From Mycogone perniciosa (Eukaryota; Ascomycota; Sordariomycetes; Hypocreales; Hypocreaceae), in NCBI GenBank assembly GCA_025331125.1, contig JAOALB010000226.1, positions 1 through 61,759 of the forward strand: a stretch of 61,759 nt of DNA. The letters are read 5' to 3'. Positions 20,620 through 31,892 of the stretch are shown piece after piece (position 1 is the stretch's first letter; every line of letters begins with the position of its first letter). The position numbers were made by a program, and so were the translations under genes. The notes below the pieces were generated by a model. It was not told the DNA's origin. It saw only the letters and a list, made by a program, of their open reading frames with translations, and ran no database searches.

Positions 20620-22690
20620 GATATGAAGCAGCAGCGCCGTATTTCGGTTTCCTGAAGATGCGCCTTTGCACTTCGTAGTAGTAGTGATACTTTGTAGAAC
20701 GAGTCGCAAACTGGCAGGGTGTTTGTTTATGTCGAGTTGGTGCGACTCTCAACTCTATTATTCTCTCGTCTTGGGGTTTTGGTCCTGTTCCGTTTTCGTC
20801 CAAAACCCCTCCTTGAATGAAAGATTTATGCAAGGAGCAACACAAACACAAAAAAAAGAAGGTTCAGGCCGGGGTGGAAATGCAGAAGCAGATTCGAGTC
20901 AGTGCTGACAGGAAGCGAGCCCAAACAAGCCAAACAAGCCAAACAAGCCAAACAAGGGGAGACGTGAGGCTGGCGCTGGGGAAACCAGATTGGAGAGATT
21001 ACATGTGGGGCTGTCTGTGAGATCACAGCGCGTCATTATCGCGACGGTTTCGCGTAAAGTGGTCGCTGCTTAGTCAGCGTCAGAGTGAAGATAATGAAGT
21101 CACTGAAGGCATCGCAGCGATTGCGATCGCAAGTTCTACCGGCTCTGAATTAGTGGATAGCAGAGAGAAATGGAGAAGACCTTCTGGGGGGCTGGCCCAG
21201 TCAGTGATACGGCAGTTTTAACGACCAGCCTGATTTTGCGACCACAGCGGTAGGAGCATGCCGGATCTCGCTTCACCTATGATCAGCAACCTGGACTCTT
21301 CATCGACGAAAAAGGGGGGTACTGGTTCGCCGCTCAGCCCAGTGGACGGAATGACCTTTCGTTATTCAAGTGCACTTGCGATAGCTCCGCATGTTACGGA
21401 TGAAGTTGGGGTTGAATTGCTAAGGGATGATTACGCTCCTGCGGCGGACGCGCAATCCTCGGTTAGATGAGATTTATATCCAATTCCCTTGGAGTCTTGG
21501 TGATATAACCTTTAGCCGAAGGATGTTTAGACGAAATAGAGACTCTGACAAGGAAACTATGTGAAAGATGTCTATGGTGCTATAGACTCTGAGTTGAGGA
21601 AGGCAATGAAGAAACACCGGTGGAATATCAATTGGAACAAACTACTTGCATTAACACTCTCGAATATTACCACTGAAGCCACAGCACTAAAGCTATATAG
21701 AAAGGACCATACTCCGCAGGTATGTATCTAATAGTTGAGCCCCCTGAATTCAGAGTATAGTTCGACTTGCTATTGTCAAGTTAACCACTGCAGCAAAGTA
21801 TAAGCCGATTGTGTTGCTCGGGAGCTGTATAACTGAAACCGTATTCTATCTTCCCTGTCCCAGGAAGGCTGCTATCCCGTTCTGCACTACCTGTTAGATG
21901 TGGCATCCCTTCTTCTACCTTCGAAAATGGCTATGCAGGGTTAGCCATTCATACTCCAGATCGACTGAAACAAACATTAAAGTCTCTCCACAATATCCGA
22001 GAAAAAGGAACCAACTAGCCACCACATGCGAGGCTTCGATTCCAAATATGGAAACCTCTGACGTACTCGTAGTTCAAGTGCTGCAAGCCCTGTACTGCCC
22101 CAGAGCTAGGGGTGCGGTTTTACAACCGTCATGTGCCAATTCCATGAAAGAGTCTTTTCATAAATTATGAAAGAAATGCTCATGCATTATTCCAACTTGT
22201 CTGATCTGTCTATTGTATAATTATATGCTGCAACAAGGGAGGAGGGTGAGTCTGCTTCGCATGGACATTCACGCTTTTAGAAAGCACCAAGCTTCTTGGT
22301 TCACAATACGCAGCTACACATGCATTGAGAGGCTTAGACCTGATTGGTGTGACCTTTATCGTACCACAATTGTTTGAATGTGGCATGGTGTTGCCTTTCA
22401 GAGGCAAGATCTGTCGCGAGATGGCCCTCATTGCGTGACCTTCATCTCGTGGGCCACTTCTGATACTGCTGTAATCAGAGGAGATCGGTGGCGAAAGGGG
22501 AAAAAATCAAAGTGTGACGTGAGAGGCAAATAGTAGAAAATCTAGCGGTGTCGTTGTCTAGCATTTGACTCAAGAAGTCGTGATGGCTTCAGCTAGTGTC
22601 TGGGCTACATGCAGAGCTTGCCACAATCTTCTCGAGCACTCTCAAAGTTGTGTTGAACCTACATATACACCATTCACTTAGCATTCGGTG
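20620..22690. other. Intergenic region
   Basis: A 2-kb stretch without a supportable gene. It holds the 5' side of the RNR-inhibitor gene and a 9-bp minisatellite at 20922-20957. Small frames, e.g. 21258-21470, have no recognisable features. Confidence 0.45.
20922..20957. repeat. Nine-bp minisatellite, four units
   Basis: CAAACAAGC is repeated head to tail three times, followed by a CAAACAAGG variant. It lies about 300 bp upstream of the RNR-inhibitor start codon. Confidence 0.9.
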
Positions 22691-22696
22691 TCAAGG

Positions 22697-22702
22697 TATA
22701 AA
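22697..22702 (+). promoter_or_regulatory. TATA box of the crystallin-like secreted gene
   Basis: GGTATAAAAG lies about 105 bp upstream of the ATG at 22807, followed by a pyrimidine-rich leader (CTTCCACTTCCCAAG). Confidence 0.6.
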
Positions 22703-22806
22703 AGCTGCTCACATTTCCCTTTGGATGATTCTTGGATCAACAACTTCCATCTTTCTAAATATCCCCCCAATACTTGATCTTCTTCCACTTCCCAAGTCAC
22801 ACCAAG

Positions 22807-23288
22807 ATGCTCTCCTTTAAGCTGCTCCCACTCGTCCTTGCTTCCTTGGCAGCCGCCCAGGGGGGCGTTTTAGTACGACTTCCGATATCATTCATCCAAA
22901 AAGCCTGACGACTAATAGCGAACAATAAAGGGAACAATTTATGCCCATACAGGGTATCTAGGATCTCAGCTGTCCATCACCAGTGGGGATTGTATCAACC
23001 TTCCCGACTATCTGTAAGCATTCATTTATTTCTCATCCATTCCCGCATATTGACGAAGACGATAGGCGCAATAATGTCCACTCCCTCGAAATTGCGATTG
23101 GTTACACATACGAATTCTATTCGTGAGTCCCGATTATTCGTCCCACGCCATTGCCTATTCTCATATCGAGTAGTTATCGTAACTGTGAAGGTAAGGATAA
23201 GATAGACTCATACCAGGAGAACCAAGCCACTATCACTCCTGGCCCAGTCGGATCTGTTCGATGTATATACAAGCCACAGGGACAGTAG
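22807..23288 (+). CDS. Secreted beta/gamma-crystallin-like small protein
   Basis: Four small exons (22807-22872, 22919-23013, 23066-23122, 23174-23288) with introns of 46, 52 and 51 nt give 110 aa; all phases agree. Residues 1-17 form a signal peptide. The mature protein shows two Greek-key style Tyr-x6-Gly motifs, Y30-G37 (YAHTGYLG) and Y72-G79 (YSYRNCEG), a spacing typical of beta/gamma-crystallin domains. It has three cysteines (47, 77, 103) and ends in GSVRCIYKPQ, similar to the closing strand of that fold. An NNVHS stretch (56-60) partly resembles the family's Ca2+ site. Members of this fold include structural, calcium-binding and microbe-inhibiting secreted proteins; which applies here is unknown. 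Confidence 0.7.
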
Positions 23289-24260
23289 AGATCAGTTGTG
23301 TACATAGGAAACAGTGCTCTGTCCAATGATTGGTACAACATCTGAGTGTTCATGGGTATATAGAATGCTAGATGCTGAGAGTTACGACATTCTGATACTA
23401 GAAGAGTTCACTTCTAATGGTATTGTATGCCAATTTTAACGTTTATACTACCTATGAGCTCTCTAACCTTGCAGCATTTGGCAATAGTGTGCTTTGCAGT
23501 TGATTGAAGTGTCGGATATTAAATCTGCCTGGTAAGTTCACAGGTAATGGACTACTTGATCGTATCCTTGCATGAGTCACACTCGTGTTTGACTAACAAT
23601 ATGGGTCTGAGATGCCTGTATTACAATTTGTGTTGCATGGAATGTCCTTAGCCAGGATACGGAGGTGGACAGGTTAATGTTAGGTGTTATGCGGCTTATC
23701 GACGATCAGTGCAGGGCATTGGTGGTATTGCGGCATTCACACGATATGCAAGCGTTACGAGAAGACACGGTAGCATCGGGGCAGCGTATGGACCTCCCAA
23801 CGAGAAAACGTTCGTGGAAACCTTTGAATTTCGCAAAAGCACAGTGCCATCCTCCACTACCCACTGCACTCGGGTATGAAGCGATCCTCAAATCAGCGGT
23901 CCCACGTCATCGCATCTAGCCAGCCCATTCAGACCCTCCTAGACACTCATGTGAAGGCTTTCTCCAGCTGTCCACCCATGCAGTGCTTTTTGTTCCTGCC
24001 TCAAGAGATGACTCTGTGGTACAAGGCGCGCGTAACGGAAAAACGAGAAGAATGATGTGCCATGCAAGATATCCGGAGACCCCAAACGCCCCTGTGTTGG
24101 GTGTTCCATCTTCTATCTGCAAAGAGATTGATTATTGTCGCAAGGTAGGTTGTCTATCGCCCACGTCGATGTTGGTTTTTTTTGCAGATCCGAGATGATC
24201 ACCACCATGATGAACCGTAAGAGTCATGAGTACCCAAGGAAAGAAACCGCAGCGAGCAGT
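23289..24260. other. Intergenic region
   Basis: No gene is supported; the open frame at 23665-23919 has no motif. Its right end contains the 3' UTR of the eS27 gene. Confidence 0.45.
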
Positions 24261-24781
24261 TTACTTTCTCCGGAAAGAGCAGCCCTCGGTTAATCTGGCC
24301 TTGCCACCGGTGGGCTGGCAGAGGACGGTGGTGCAGCCCTGGCAGATGACGACGGTCTGGGCGTGCGAGAAGACGGTGGTGATGGTGAAGCAGCCGGGGC
24401 ACTTGACGTCCATGAAGAATGATCGGGGCTGGGGAACCAGGGTCTGGAAGATGCACATGTTAGAGATTGACGGAATGTTGCCAGTGGTGATCGTGACGGG
24501 TGATGCCGTACCTTGAGCTTGTGCTTCTTGGCCTCGGCGGCCGGAGAAGGGTTGAGGAGGTCAACAGCGAGAACCTGAACCAAATCCAGTCAGCAATGCT
24601 GCTTCATAACATCCCTCAAGAATCCTTGTGTCCATTTCCGCTCCCATCGTCGATGCCATCCAGCCCGGGCTTTCCAATGTTGATGCCCATCGACAGTGTT
24701 TTGTCCTCCGCAGTCCCGCACCATTCACGCATCGTGTCCCATCGTCCGCCATGCACAGGGAGGGTTGTTGTCGCTCACCAT
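24261..24781 (-). CDS. rps27: 40S ribosomal protein eS27
   Basis: Three exons: 24779-24781 (only the ATG), 24512-24574 and 24261-24443. Together they give 82 aa, the family's normal size. The sequence is unmistakable: VLAVDLLNPSPAAEAKKHKL, FFMDVKCPGCFTITTVFSHA and CQPTGGKARLTEGCSFRRK. Four zinc-ligand cysteines occur as CPGC and CQGC, separated by 15 residues. The first intron (24575-24778, 204 nt) begins directly after the initiator ATG (ATG|GTGAGC), leaving a one-codon first coding exon. It is divergent from the phosducin-like gene across a shared 520-bp promoter region. Confidence 0.97.
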
Positions 24782-25139
24782 CTTGACTGATTTTCTCGAG
24801 AAGAATTTACCGGCGGTGTCTTGCGAGGGTCGAGGTTCTTGACGAAGTCTGGCGACGGATTGGAGGCTCGCAAGATGCGTGACAGGAGTTAAGCGAGGAA
24901 AAGTTCGGTGGACTTTGAGGGGGCGAATCCTGTTCGCTGGCAAATGGAAATTTTCGTCCAAAACAGACTAGTGCGATAGGGTTTCCTCACCCACCTGCAC
25001 GTGACAAAATTCCTCCCTCCTGTGATTGGTCCAAGCTCAGGTAGCTTGATGGCGCCAAAAAAGTTATGAATCTGCATTGGTGATGTGGAGAAGCTTGTGC
25101 ACGGCATTGTGCAAGCTACAGGCAACCATACCCGCCAAT

Positions 25140-25157
25140 GTACGGAGTACTCCGTAC
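25140..25157. promoter_or_regulatory. Perfect 18-bp palindrome in a divergent promoter
   Basis: GTACGGAGTACTCCGTAC is its own reverse complement. It is the longest instance of the TACGGAGTA word that recurs in the intergenic DNA, and lies between eS27 (minus) and the phosducin-like gene (plus). A regulatory role is only inferred. Confidence 0.4.
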
Positions 25158-25301
25158 ATAACTGCCTCCATTATCTTCGATTAAAGACACGACGACGTCA
25201 GGCCGCCAGCTTTCAGCATCGCCTTGATTTTTTATTTTTCGTCCTGGAAATCTTTAGAAAATCTCTACCGCACATTCATCCTAGTCTTTCAAATAACAGT
25301 C

Positions 25302-26126
25302 ATGGCGGCACCTGCAGAACAAAGAATCGCAGTTCCAATCGACGATCCAAATGCTGATACGGAGTGGCATGTTGCCCCGCGATTCTCTCCAAGCAACATT
25401 CGCTGACCCCTCCACAGGAATGATATTCTGCGCAAGCATGGCGTTATACCCGAGAAGCCGCCCAGCCCTACCCCGATGATCGAGGAGGCCATCCTTGAAG
25501 CGAGAAGACTTGCGCACGAAAACCGACTAGAGGGCAAAGATCTTGACGAGCTTGACGAACTGGAGGATGATGAGGACGATGCCTTTTTGGAGCTGTACCG
25601 ACAGAAGCGCATTGCTGAGCTGAGCGACCTGCAAAAGAAGTCCATCCATGGTTCCGTGTATCCCATATCCAAACCGGAATACCAGCGCGAAATCACAGAC
25701 GCATCAAAGAACGGTCATGTGTTTGTCAACCTGACGTCCTCGGCAAACACAAACGTGGAGTCGAGGGTTTTGGCAGAACTTTGGAGACAAGCCGCAAAGG
25801 AGTATGGTGATATCAAGTTTTGCGAAATCAGAGCAAACCAAGCTATCGAGAACTACCCCGACCGCAACTGTCCCACGATCTTGGTCTACAGGAATGGCGA
25901 TATTGTGAAGCAGGTTGTCACACTCATGACACTAGGAGGTGTTAGAACCAACATGAAAAATATTGACGACATGCTCGTTGAAGTTGGCGCAGTGCCCGAT
26001 TCAGATATGCGGGTAGTGAAGAGAAGGAGAGCAGAGGAAGACGCCGAGGAAGATCGGTGGGCGGGCAAGAGCATCAAGACAGGCACAGCCGGAAGGACGC
26101 AGGACAGCGATGATGACGATGATTGA
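25302..26126 (+). CDS. plp2: Phosducin-like protein (PLP2 type)
   Basis: Two exons (25302-25366, 25418-26126) give 257 aa. The 51-nt intron appears to use a GC donor (GCATGT) with acceptor CCACAG and branch CGCTGACC. Only this choice produces TEWNDILRKHGVIPEKP, the highly conserved start of the family; the GT alternatives lose the Trp or hit a stop. Residues about 50-95 are helical and acidic; about 95-215 form the thioredoxin-like fold (VFVNLTSSANTNVESRVLAEL, NCPTILVYRNGDIVKQVV), without an active CxxC. The C terminus is acidic. Plp2 proteins assist the CCT chaperonin in folding actin and tubulin and are essential in yeast. Confidence 0.92.
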
Positions 26127-26608
26127 GACTGAGCATCGATTTTGTATAGGGAGGAATCCAGGAACCATAGACCATGTCAAGGTCGAATCCAAGGCTCGGT
26201 GCCCTTCACCAATCATCTCCGCCCCAATTGTAAGACCTACTCGACTCGATGGTGGCCATTAATATTACTCCGACAGAGCATTATGACCGGGAACCTTTAC
26301 GAAGTACGAAGTACTGGCAGCAGCCCCGCGATTGATAATCACAGAGGCTGGCATTACCTTCTATTGATGCACGCGGCATGGCGTGGGGCATAACGCCCAT
26401 AACGTGGGGTACATGACCCTGGCTATTCCTCCAGGGCTATTAAAGCCAACGTCACACACGCGTTTTCAGCGCGTCTCTTCCACTTAAACCCCATCATCAC
26501 CATTCACGCTTCAACAAGCCGAGGTATATTTTCTCGACTCAATTCATTTCTTAAAAAAAAAAAGAGAATTGTTCGAATATTTGCAGATTCATATTAGTCA
26601 TTTCTCAA
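26127..26608. other. Intergenic region
   Basis: Contains the 3' UTR of the phosducin-like gene, a double TACGAAGTACGAAGTA word at 26298-26313, and the leader of the LRR gene with an A-rich tract at about 26551-26566. Confidence 0.5.
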
Positions 26609-28219
26609 ATGTCTGAAGAACCTTCATTGCCTCGTCTCCCGGCCGTCTCGTGGGACGAGCAATCGCAGTCCTTCTCTAATAACCCTCGCAAGCGCGTCCG
26701 TAACCAGCGGACAGGGAACGCATCGCCATTGGCGTTCGATTCAAGCGACCCGGCCATCTTCTCTAGTGATGACGATCCGGGCCTTGACAATTACGTGGAA
26801 GGGCGCCGAAAGAAGCGATACGTGGGGTCGTGGTTCCAACAACACCCAACGTCGTCAGACTCGGCATTTGGCGAGGGGCCCAGTAACGTCCTCCCCAGGC
26901 CAAAGCGGACATTCAAGCGGGACTTCGACAGTGGTGTATTCCTCGGCAGTGATTTCACAGATTGCGATGACATAATACCTGATGGCTTGGAGGTGCCGGC
27001 GCGGCCGAGGTTACCTCAGCTCGACAAGCAACCCATGCCTCAAGTATCTGAGGCGGAGTTGACAGCACGGCGAAAAATACAAGACTGTCTCGAAAAAGGC
27101 AATGAGACAATCGATCTCTGGTCTCTAGGGCTGGAAGAGATTTCAAATGACACGATTGGCCAACTTTCACAGTTCGCCTGCATCCCAGTCGTGACCAAGG
27201 ACGTCGCCTTTGAGCAAAAAGATCCGGAACTCAAGTTGTTTCTGGCACTGAATAGACTATCATGGATCCCCGGTGCCCTCTTCGATCTGACACACTTGAC
27301 AGTCCTAAGCCTGCGTGGGAATAAGCTCACAGAGCTCCCCCCTGCAATTTCGAGACTCCCGAATCTGAGACAGCTCAATGTGTCACAGAATCGGCTGCAA
27401 CACCTCCCCGCAGAGTTCCTCGACTTGCTGGGGCCAATGGGAAAGCTGCGAGAGTTGTCACTGTACCCCAATCCATACTTGCAGCCAGATCGTCAGTTTG
27501 GGTACCTTCGGGAAGATGGCTCAGAGGGAGATGGGTGGTCCGCGCCATTGATGATATACACATATTCGCAGCCACGCGGAGACGAGGTAGTTCCAAGGTT
27601 CATGAGTCGAGCGCTTGGGCGGTCACCATTGCAGATCTCAGACTCTAGTGGAAGAGTTATCTCGGATTTCAAACTTCCTTCACGCATCTCATCAGAGCCG
27701 TTGACCGTTGAAGCGACAACCAGCGATCTCCACAACTCTCCATCGCCATCGCTGACTCAAACTGCCTCTCCCCAACGCAAAGGGGACTGCAGGCCTAGTG
27801 CCGTCCCCAGTCTGGTTGAGACGGCCCTCCGGAATTGTTATCGCAGCAGCTTGCTTCACGAAATGGAGTCCGTCATACCAGATGGCCTTTCGCATCTTCA
27901 GCAGCTTATCCGCCGAGCCATTCAACAGAAGGATATTGGTGGGATAACCTGCTCACGATGCAGGAAACTGATTGTTATGCCCCCGATTGAGTGGGTTGAG
28001 TGGCGGGAGATCAAAACATGTGCGGTTATGGTTAGGCCAGGATCTTGGGCCGTTGGCACAAGGCCATTCAGCAGGACCGAGAGTGAGATGGCAGTGCCTT
28101 TCCTTTATAGAGCCTGCTCCTGGCGTTGCAGGCCGATGGATTCGGTAACAGAAGGATGGGGCGCACCAGCTGGGTTTTCAAGTGTGGAGGAAGTGGACTC
28201 GCAACAGGGTCCCGAGTGA
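26609..28219 (+). CDS. Leucine-rich-repeat protein with C-terminal Cys pairs
   Basis: A 536-aa intronless frame. The N-terminal 130 residues are polar and basic with an RKKR patch (GRRKKRYVGSWFQ), suggesting a nuclear or disordered region. A helix at about 150-200 leads into LRR units at about 215-300 (LTHLTVLSLRGNKLTELPPA, LPNLRQLNVSQNRLQHLPAE). A Ser/Pro-rich linker follows. The C terminus has ETALRNCYRS and two cysteine pairs, CSRC (about 448-451) and CSWRC (about 505-509), spaced like a possible zinc ribbon. This domain order looks like a conserved fungal LRR family of unknown role; I cannot name an orthologue. Confidence 0.85.
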   Translation: MSEEPSLPRLPAVSWDEQSQSFSNNPRKRVRNQRTGNASPLAFDSSDPAIFSSDDDPGLDNYVEGRRKKRYVGSWFQQHPTSSDSAFGEGPSNVLPRPKRTFKRDFDSGVFLGSDFTDCDDIIPDGLEVPARPRLPQLDKQPMPQVSEAELTARRKIQDCLEKGNETIDLWSLGLEEISNDTIGQLSQFACIPVVTKDVAFEQKDPELKLFLALNRLSWIPGALFDLTHLTVLSLRGNKLTELPPAISRLPNLRQLNVSQNRLQHLPAEFLDLLGPMGKLRELSLYPNPYLQPDRQFGYLREDGSEGDGWSAPLMIYTYSQPRGDEVVPRFMSRALGRSPLQISDSSGRVISDFKLPSRISSEPLTVEATTSDLHNSPSPSLTQTASPQRKGDCRPSAVPSLVETALRNCYRSSLLHEMESVIPDGLSHLQQLIRRAIQQKDIGGITCSRCRKLIVMPPIEWVEWREIKTCAVMVRPGSWAVGTRPFSRTESEMAVPFLYRACSWRCRPMDSVTEGWGAPAGFSSVEEVDSQQGPE

Positions 28220-28865
28220 AGGGTTTATTCGGTACAGCATGCGTTACAAGGCGTTGGGGAACATGGGACTGGTCATTTGCGTTCGAAGAAAGTACATGCC
28301 TGATGATGGGGATCATTGAGTACTGAAGCATATACTATTAGTATTGCTTCATGTATCGATTGCGGTTCATGGGAGTTTGGGTCCATATCATTCATTTGTA
28401 ATGTAGTGTCTAGGAGTGTTGCTAGCAAACACCTAACGGAGAGTCGCTTTCCCCAAGGATATGGGAACTTGTAGACTGTGTCACCATATGTGTTGTCTCG
28501 AAATTATCCATATCTTTCCCAAAATCACTAGGTAATAGTTGGTATTTGAAAAGGTAAATGTAAAATATTCGTTCAAGGTAAAACATTGCATTGCCGAAGA
28601 GCCTCAGTGAGGTCCAACTCTACGGCAGAATATCGGCGAACCGAATGGGCTTAAGTGAACGTGGCCCCACCCCTTTTGAGGCGAGGTGGCATTTTAGCTG
28701 CGCTCAACTCAACTCAACCTGTGCCACAGTATTTCTAGATTGCGATACCACCACCATTGCTTCCCCCAGATTCCCCCAACTCCCTCTCCCAAGCACACGC
28801 GATCACATCTCGTCCACCCAATTGTCTACGCATCAGCTCCCTCGCGCTTCAATCAACTATTCACA
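28220..28865. other. Intergenic region
   Basis: 3' region of the LRR gene and promoter of the Sec61 gamma gene. The open frame at 28591-29184 overlaps Sec61 gamma exons in a wrong frame and is not a gene. Confidence 0.5.
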
Positions 28866-29253
28866 ATGGCCGACCAAGTGGATGAGATCCTCGACGTTCC
28901 CCGGGAATTCTTCAAGGATGGCTGGCAGTTCATCAACCGCTGCCAGAAGCGTGCGTCCTCCCAGCTACACGTGTCATTTCCCCCAATGCATGTGTACGTC
29001 TTTTTGTTGGGCTCACAAACTAACGTGCGTTTTGTGTAGCCGATCAAAAGGAGTTTGTCAAGCTGTGCCAGGCTATCGCTGTCGGCTTCGGTGTCATGGG
29101 CGCAGTCGGATTCATCGTCAAGCTGATGTATGGAAGGCCTTCTTCGTTCCCATTCTTCCTTTTCCTCATCCATTGGGGGTGTAAATTCAGACCGCTAACC
29201 ACTAAACGCGCAGACATATCCCCATCAACAACATCCTGGTGGCCGGTGCATAA
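28866..29253 (+). CDS. sss1: Sec61 gamma subunit (SSS1)
   Basis: Three exons (28866-28950, 29040-29127, 29214-29253) give 70 aa, the normal size. The protein reads MADQVDEILDVPREFFKDGW, then NRCQKPDQKEFVKLCQAIA and a single C-terminal membrane helix, ending IHIPINNILVAGA. It is the small tail-anchored subunit of the Sec61/SecY channel that clamps the translocon in the ER membrane. Introns are 89 and 86 nt with donors GTGCGT and GTATGG. Confidence 0.97.
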
Positions 29254-30180
29254 ATAACTGGAATTCGGCGTTGGGAGACATACGGCGGGTTTGGGCGACG
29301 GCGACGAGAACGAGAGAAGGTCGCATGTACGAGTACATTTTTCGCAATATGGGAGGGAAACAATAGCGTAATTGATTGGTTTGGGATACGCGACCGGACT
29401 GGACGATACACAGATATGAATGCGCCATTTCAGAGGTGTCTGCTTCATGCTCGGTTGACGAAGTCCCTGCTGTGACTCGATATGCGCCCGGACCACGGAA
29501 ATCACTATCGTGATGGACTGGAATCCTTCAGAAAGCCCCCCGTCAGGTCTGTTATATACTACAAGGTCTTTGAGGAGACGTGGAGGGTTCTGCTTGGGTT
29601 TTTATGTGCGATATTATCGATTCCCCCAAAACGGCCGATAATCCTATTCCGTATCATGTGTATGCCAGACTGCTGAAGGAAATGACGTCCGTTTGTCGCG
29701 AATATCCGACTTCATATCACCAAAATGCATTTGTTCTACAATAGAAATGTTCAACAATTCGCGTAGCCGTGCCAATCTCAAAACACACATTAGCCGCGTA
29801 AACTCGATTGATTCCGGCTCAACCCTCCTCGAGCCCCTGGTTCGCAATCCCAGAAAGAACGGCAATTCTGACCAGCGCCCATTGCAGATCGACTGTTGCC
29901 TCCATCATGATTTTAATAGGCATAATCATCTGAACTGTCAACTACGAAGAACAGTGTTACAGGCTCAAGCGTATAGTCTGATGAAGGCATAGGAAGATCT
30001 AGGGGCAAGAAAGGTCTCGGGTGGTTGCACTTCCGAAGCTATAAGCAAGCATTCAAAGATACCCCTTCCCATAAGATTTATATTGAAAGCAGGGTCGCTT
30101 CTGCTACCACTGGCCACTTACTATATCTCAGGGTCTATATTGGCATACTAGCTTGTCCATACCCTCATGTATGCCACTGC
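29254..30180. other. Intergenic region
   Basis: Nearly 1 kb between Sec61 gamma and the broken P450. No gene is supported in the short frames (29482-29676, 29693-29992). Confidence 0.45.
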
Positions 30181-31892
30181 CTACTCGTTAATGGCGTCAC
30201 CCTCAAGAAGACTGGCGTCACTCTTCTCCCACGGATGCTCCACCTCAATGGACCGGATGAGGTCCACGTGCTTCACACTCCTCGGGGTGATATTGTACGG
30301 GAAGGCTACTGGGATGGCTAATCAATCCAGGCATGGATTCGAGCTTGGCCTCAATTGGCCTTCACTGATCGTCAACCGCCTTGCTGATATTGAACGTAGC
30401 TAAGATCCGTGAAATCGTTAAGAAGAGGTTCTGATCGACAAGATACCGGCCAGGGCATATTCTGCGACCATATCCAAACGCCTCAGTCCTAGGATCAGGC
30501 TCATTTCGCGGCTCTAGGTATCGCTCTGGGTTAAATGACGATGGGTCTCGGTATGTCTGGGGATCATGCAAAAACCACCAGATGGCGGGAAGTAGGTACG
30601 TCCCCTTTGGAATATAATTACCATTATAGATGATATCCTCGTCAGTCGTATGAGCTGCGCCTATTGGCAAAACAGGTAGCCACCGGAGCGCTTCCTTGAT
30701 TAAAGCCTCGATGTATGGTAGCCTTTCTCGGTCTTCGAATCGGGGTAGTCGATTAGTGCCGGTCACATGGTCGATCTCTTCTTGCGCCTTATGCTGCACC
30801 TCCGGAAACATAATCATGGCCAATACAAAACTGCTGAGGGTTGATACAGTAGTATCTGCACCGCCACCATACATTGCGGCAGCCGTCCACTTGATGGCAT
30901 CCTCATCATCGTGGTTCAGTTTGCCATTCTCTGCATGGCCATGACTCTGTTGTTGGATGAGTGAAGACTCGTATGACGGCCGATGAGCGCCATTCGCCAT
31001 TTGCTTCTGAACAAACGAGTAAGGGGTGTTCACTACCGCCATAAGGATCTTGTTCCACTGCCGGGCTTTCTCCTTGAAAGCTGCGCCTGGGAAACCGTCG
31101 GGTAGATACCCAAGGGCAGGGAATATATCGACTAGCCAGGATAGAGGGACATAGGCAAGCGAAAAGGTGACCATCATGCGCTCAATCAGACTGACCAGGG
31201 GGTCGGCCTTGTCTGGCTCAATGGAATAGCCATAGATCATCTTCAGGATGATGGCGCCCGTCTCGCTGGGGTGAGTATCAGTTGACTGGTCCTTCTATCA
31301 AAGGAGAATTCCCCAAAATAGATATCCGCCTTTTCTTCACATCTCCTCGAATTTCAACAAGTCAAACTTACGCTTTAATATGCTCAATCAGATTCTTGGG
31401 ATCATCCAGGACCCGTAGAAGAAAACGCCGCGACTCTACGTCCTGAATGTCATCAAACCGGGTAGCAGCTGTTTTTGTACCCAGCTGCTGGTGTAGAAGC
31501 TTACGATGCTGCCGAAATATAGCATCGTACTGTTGGGAAACTAAGAACTTGCCGAAACCACACCAGTCATTCGCAAAGTGTAGCTTCGGCCGCGACGAGG
31601 TTTTGAGTGCCCTTTTCTCTAGAAGATCATGTGCTGACTGCTTATCATGAATAATGACAAGAGACTGACCCAATAGAGTGATGGAGCTGATAGGGCCGTA
31701 GATGTCCTTGAACTTGAGCCAATGCTGGTACTCTGGCATCCCTTGTGGTGGGAGATCCATGATGTTGCCAATAATGGGTAGAGGCTTTGGCCCAGGAGGG
31801 AGGCTTGGGCCAGCCTTCTTTCGAAAGTATTGGTGATAGACGAAGAAGCCTATGACAGCGACGATACCATACATCACCAGAAAACTCGCCAT
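30181..31892 (-). pseudogene. Cytochrome P450 with a nonsense codon and frameshift near the C terminus
   Basis: Exons 31372-31892 and 30362-31265 flank a 106-nt intron and encode 474 aa up to a TGA at 30362-30364. The start is the first true ATG (MASFLVMYGIV), a membrane anchor followed by the Pro-rich hinge SLPPGPKPLPIIGN. Key motifs are intact: I-helix GGADTT (about 308-313), ExxR at 365-368, FNPERY, and haem loop FGYGRRICPGR with Cys444. Beyond the TGA the same frame continues with family-like sequence (RPIEAKLESMPGLISHP). A one-base insertion near 30310 shifts the coding signal, which then runs to a TAG at 30181. The last 59 or so codons are thus lost. It resembles CYP64/OrdA-like secondary-metabolism P450s. 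Probably a recent pseudogene, though a shortened protein could be made. Confidence 0.8.

Noticed and set aside
23665..23919. Open frame of 84 codons
   Set aside because: No recognisable features and a comparable frame on the opposite strand.
28591..29184. 197-codon plus-strand frame
   Set aside because: It reads through Sec61 gamma exons and introns in a wrong frame.
30307..30366. A 57-nt intron to remove the P450 stop codon
   Set aside because: Splicing from GTGAAG to CCCAG keeps the non-conserved frame and loses GRPIE-like coding sequence; nonsense plus insertion explains the data better.
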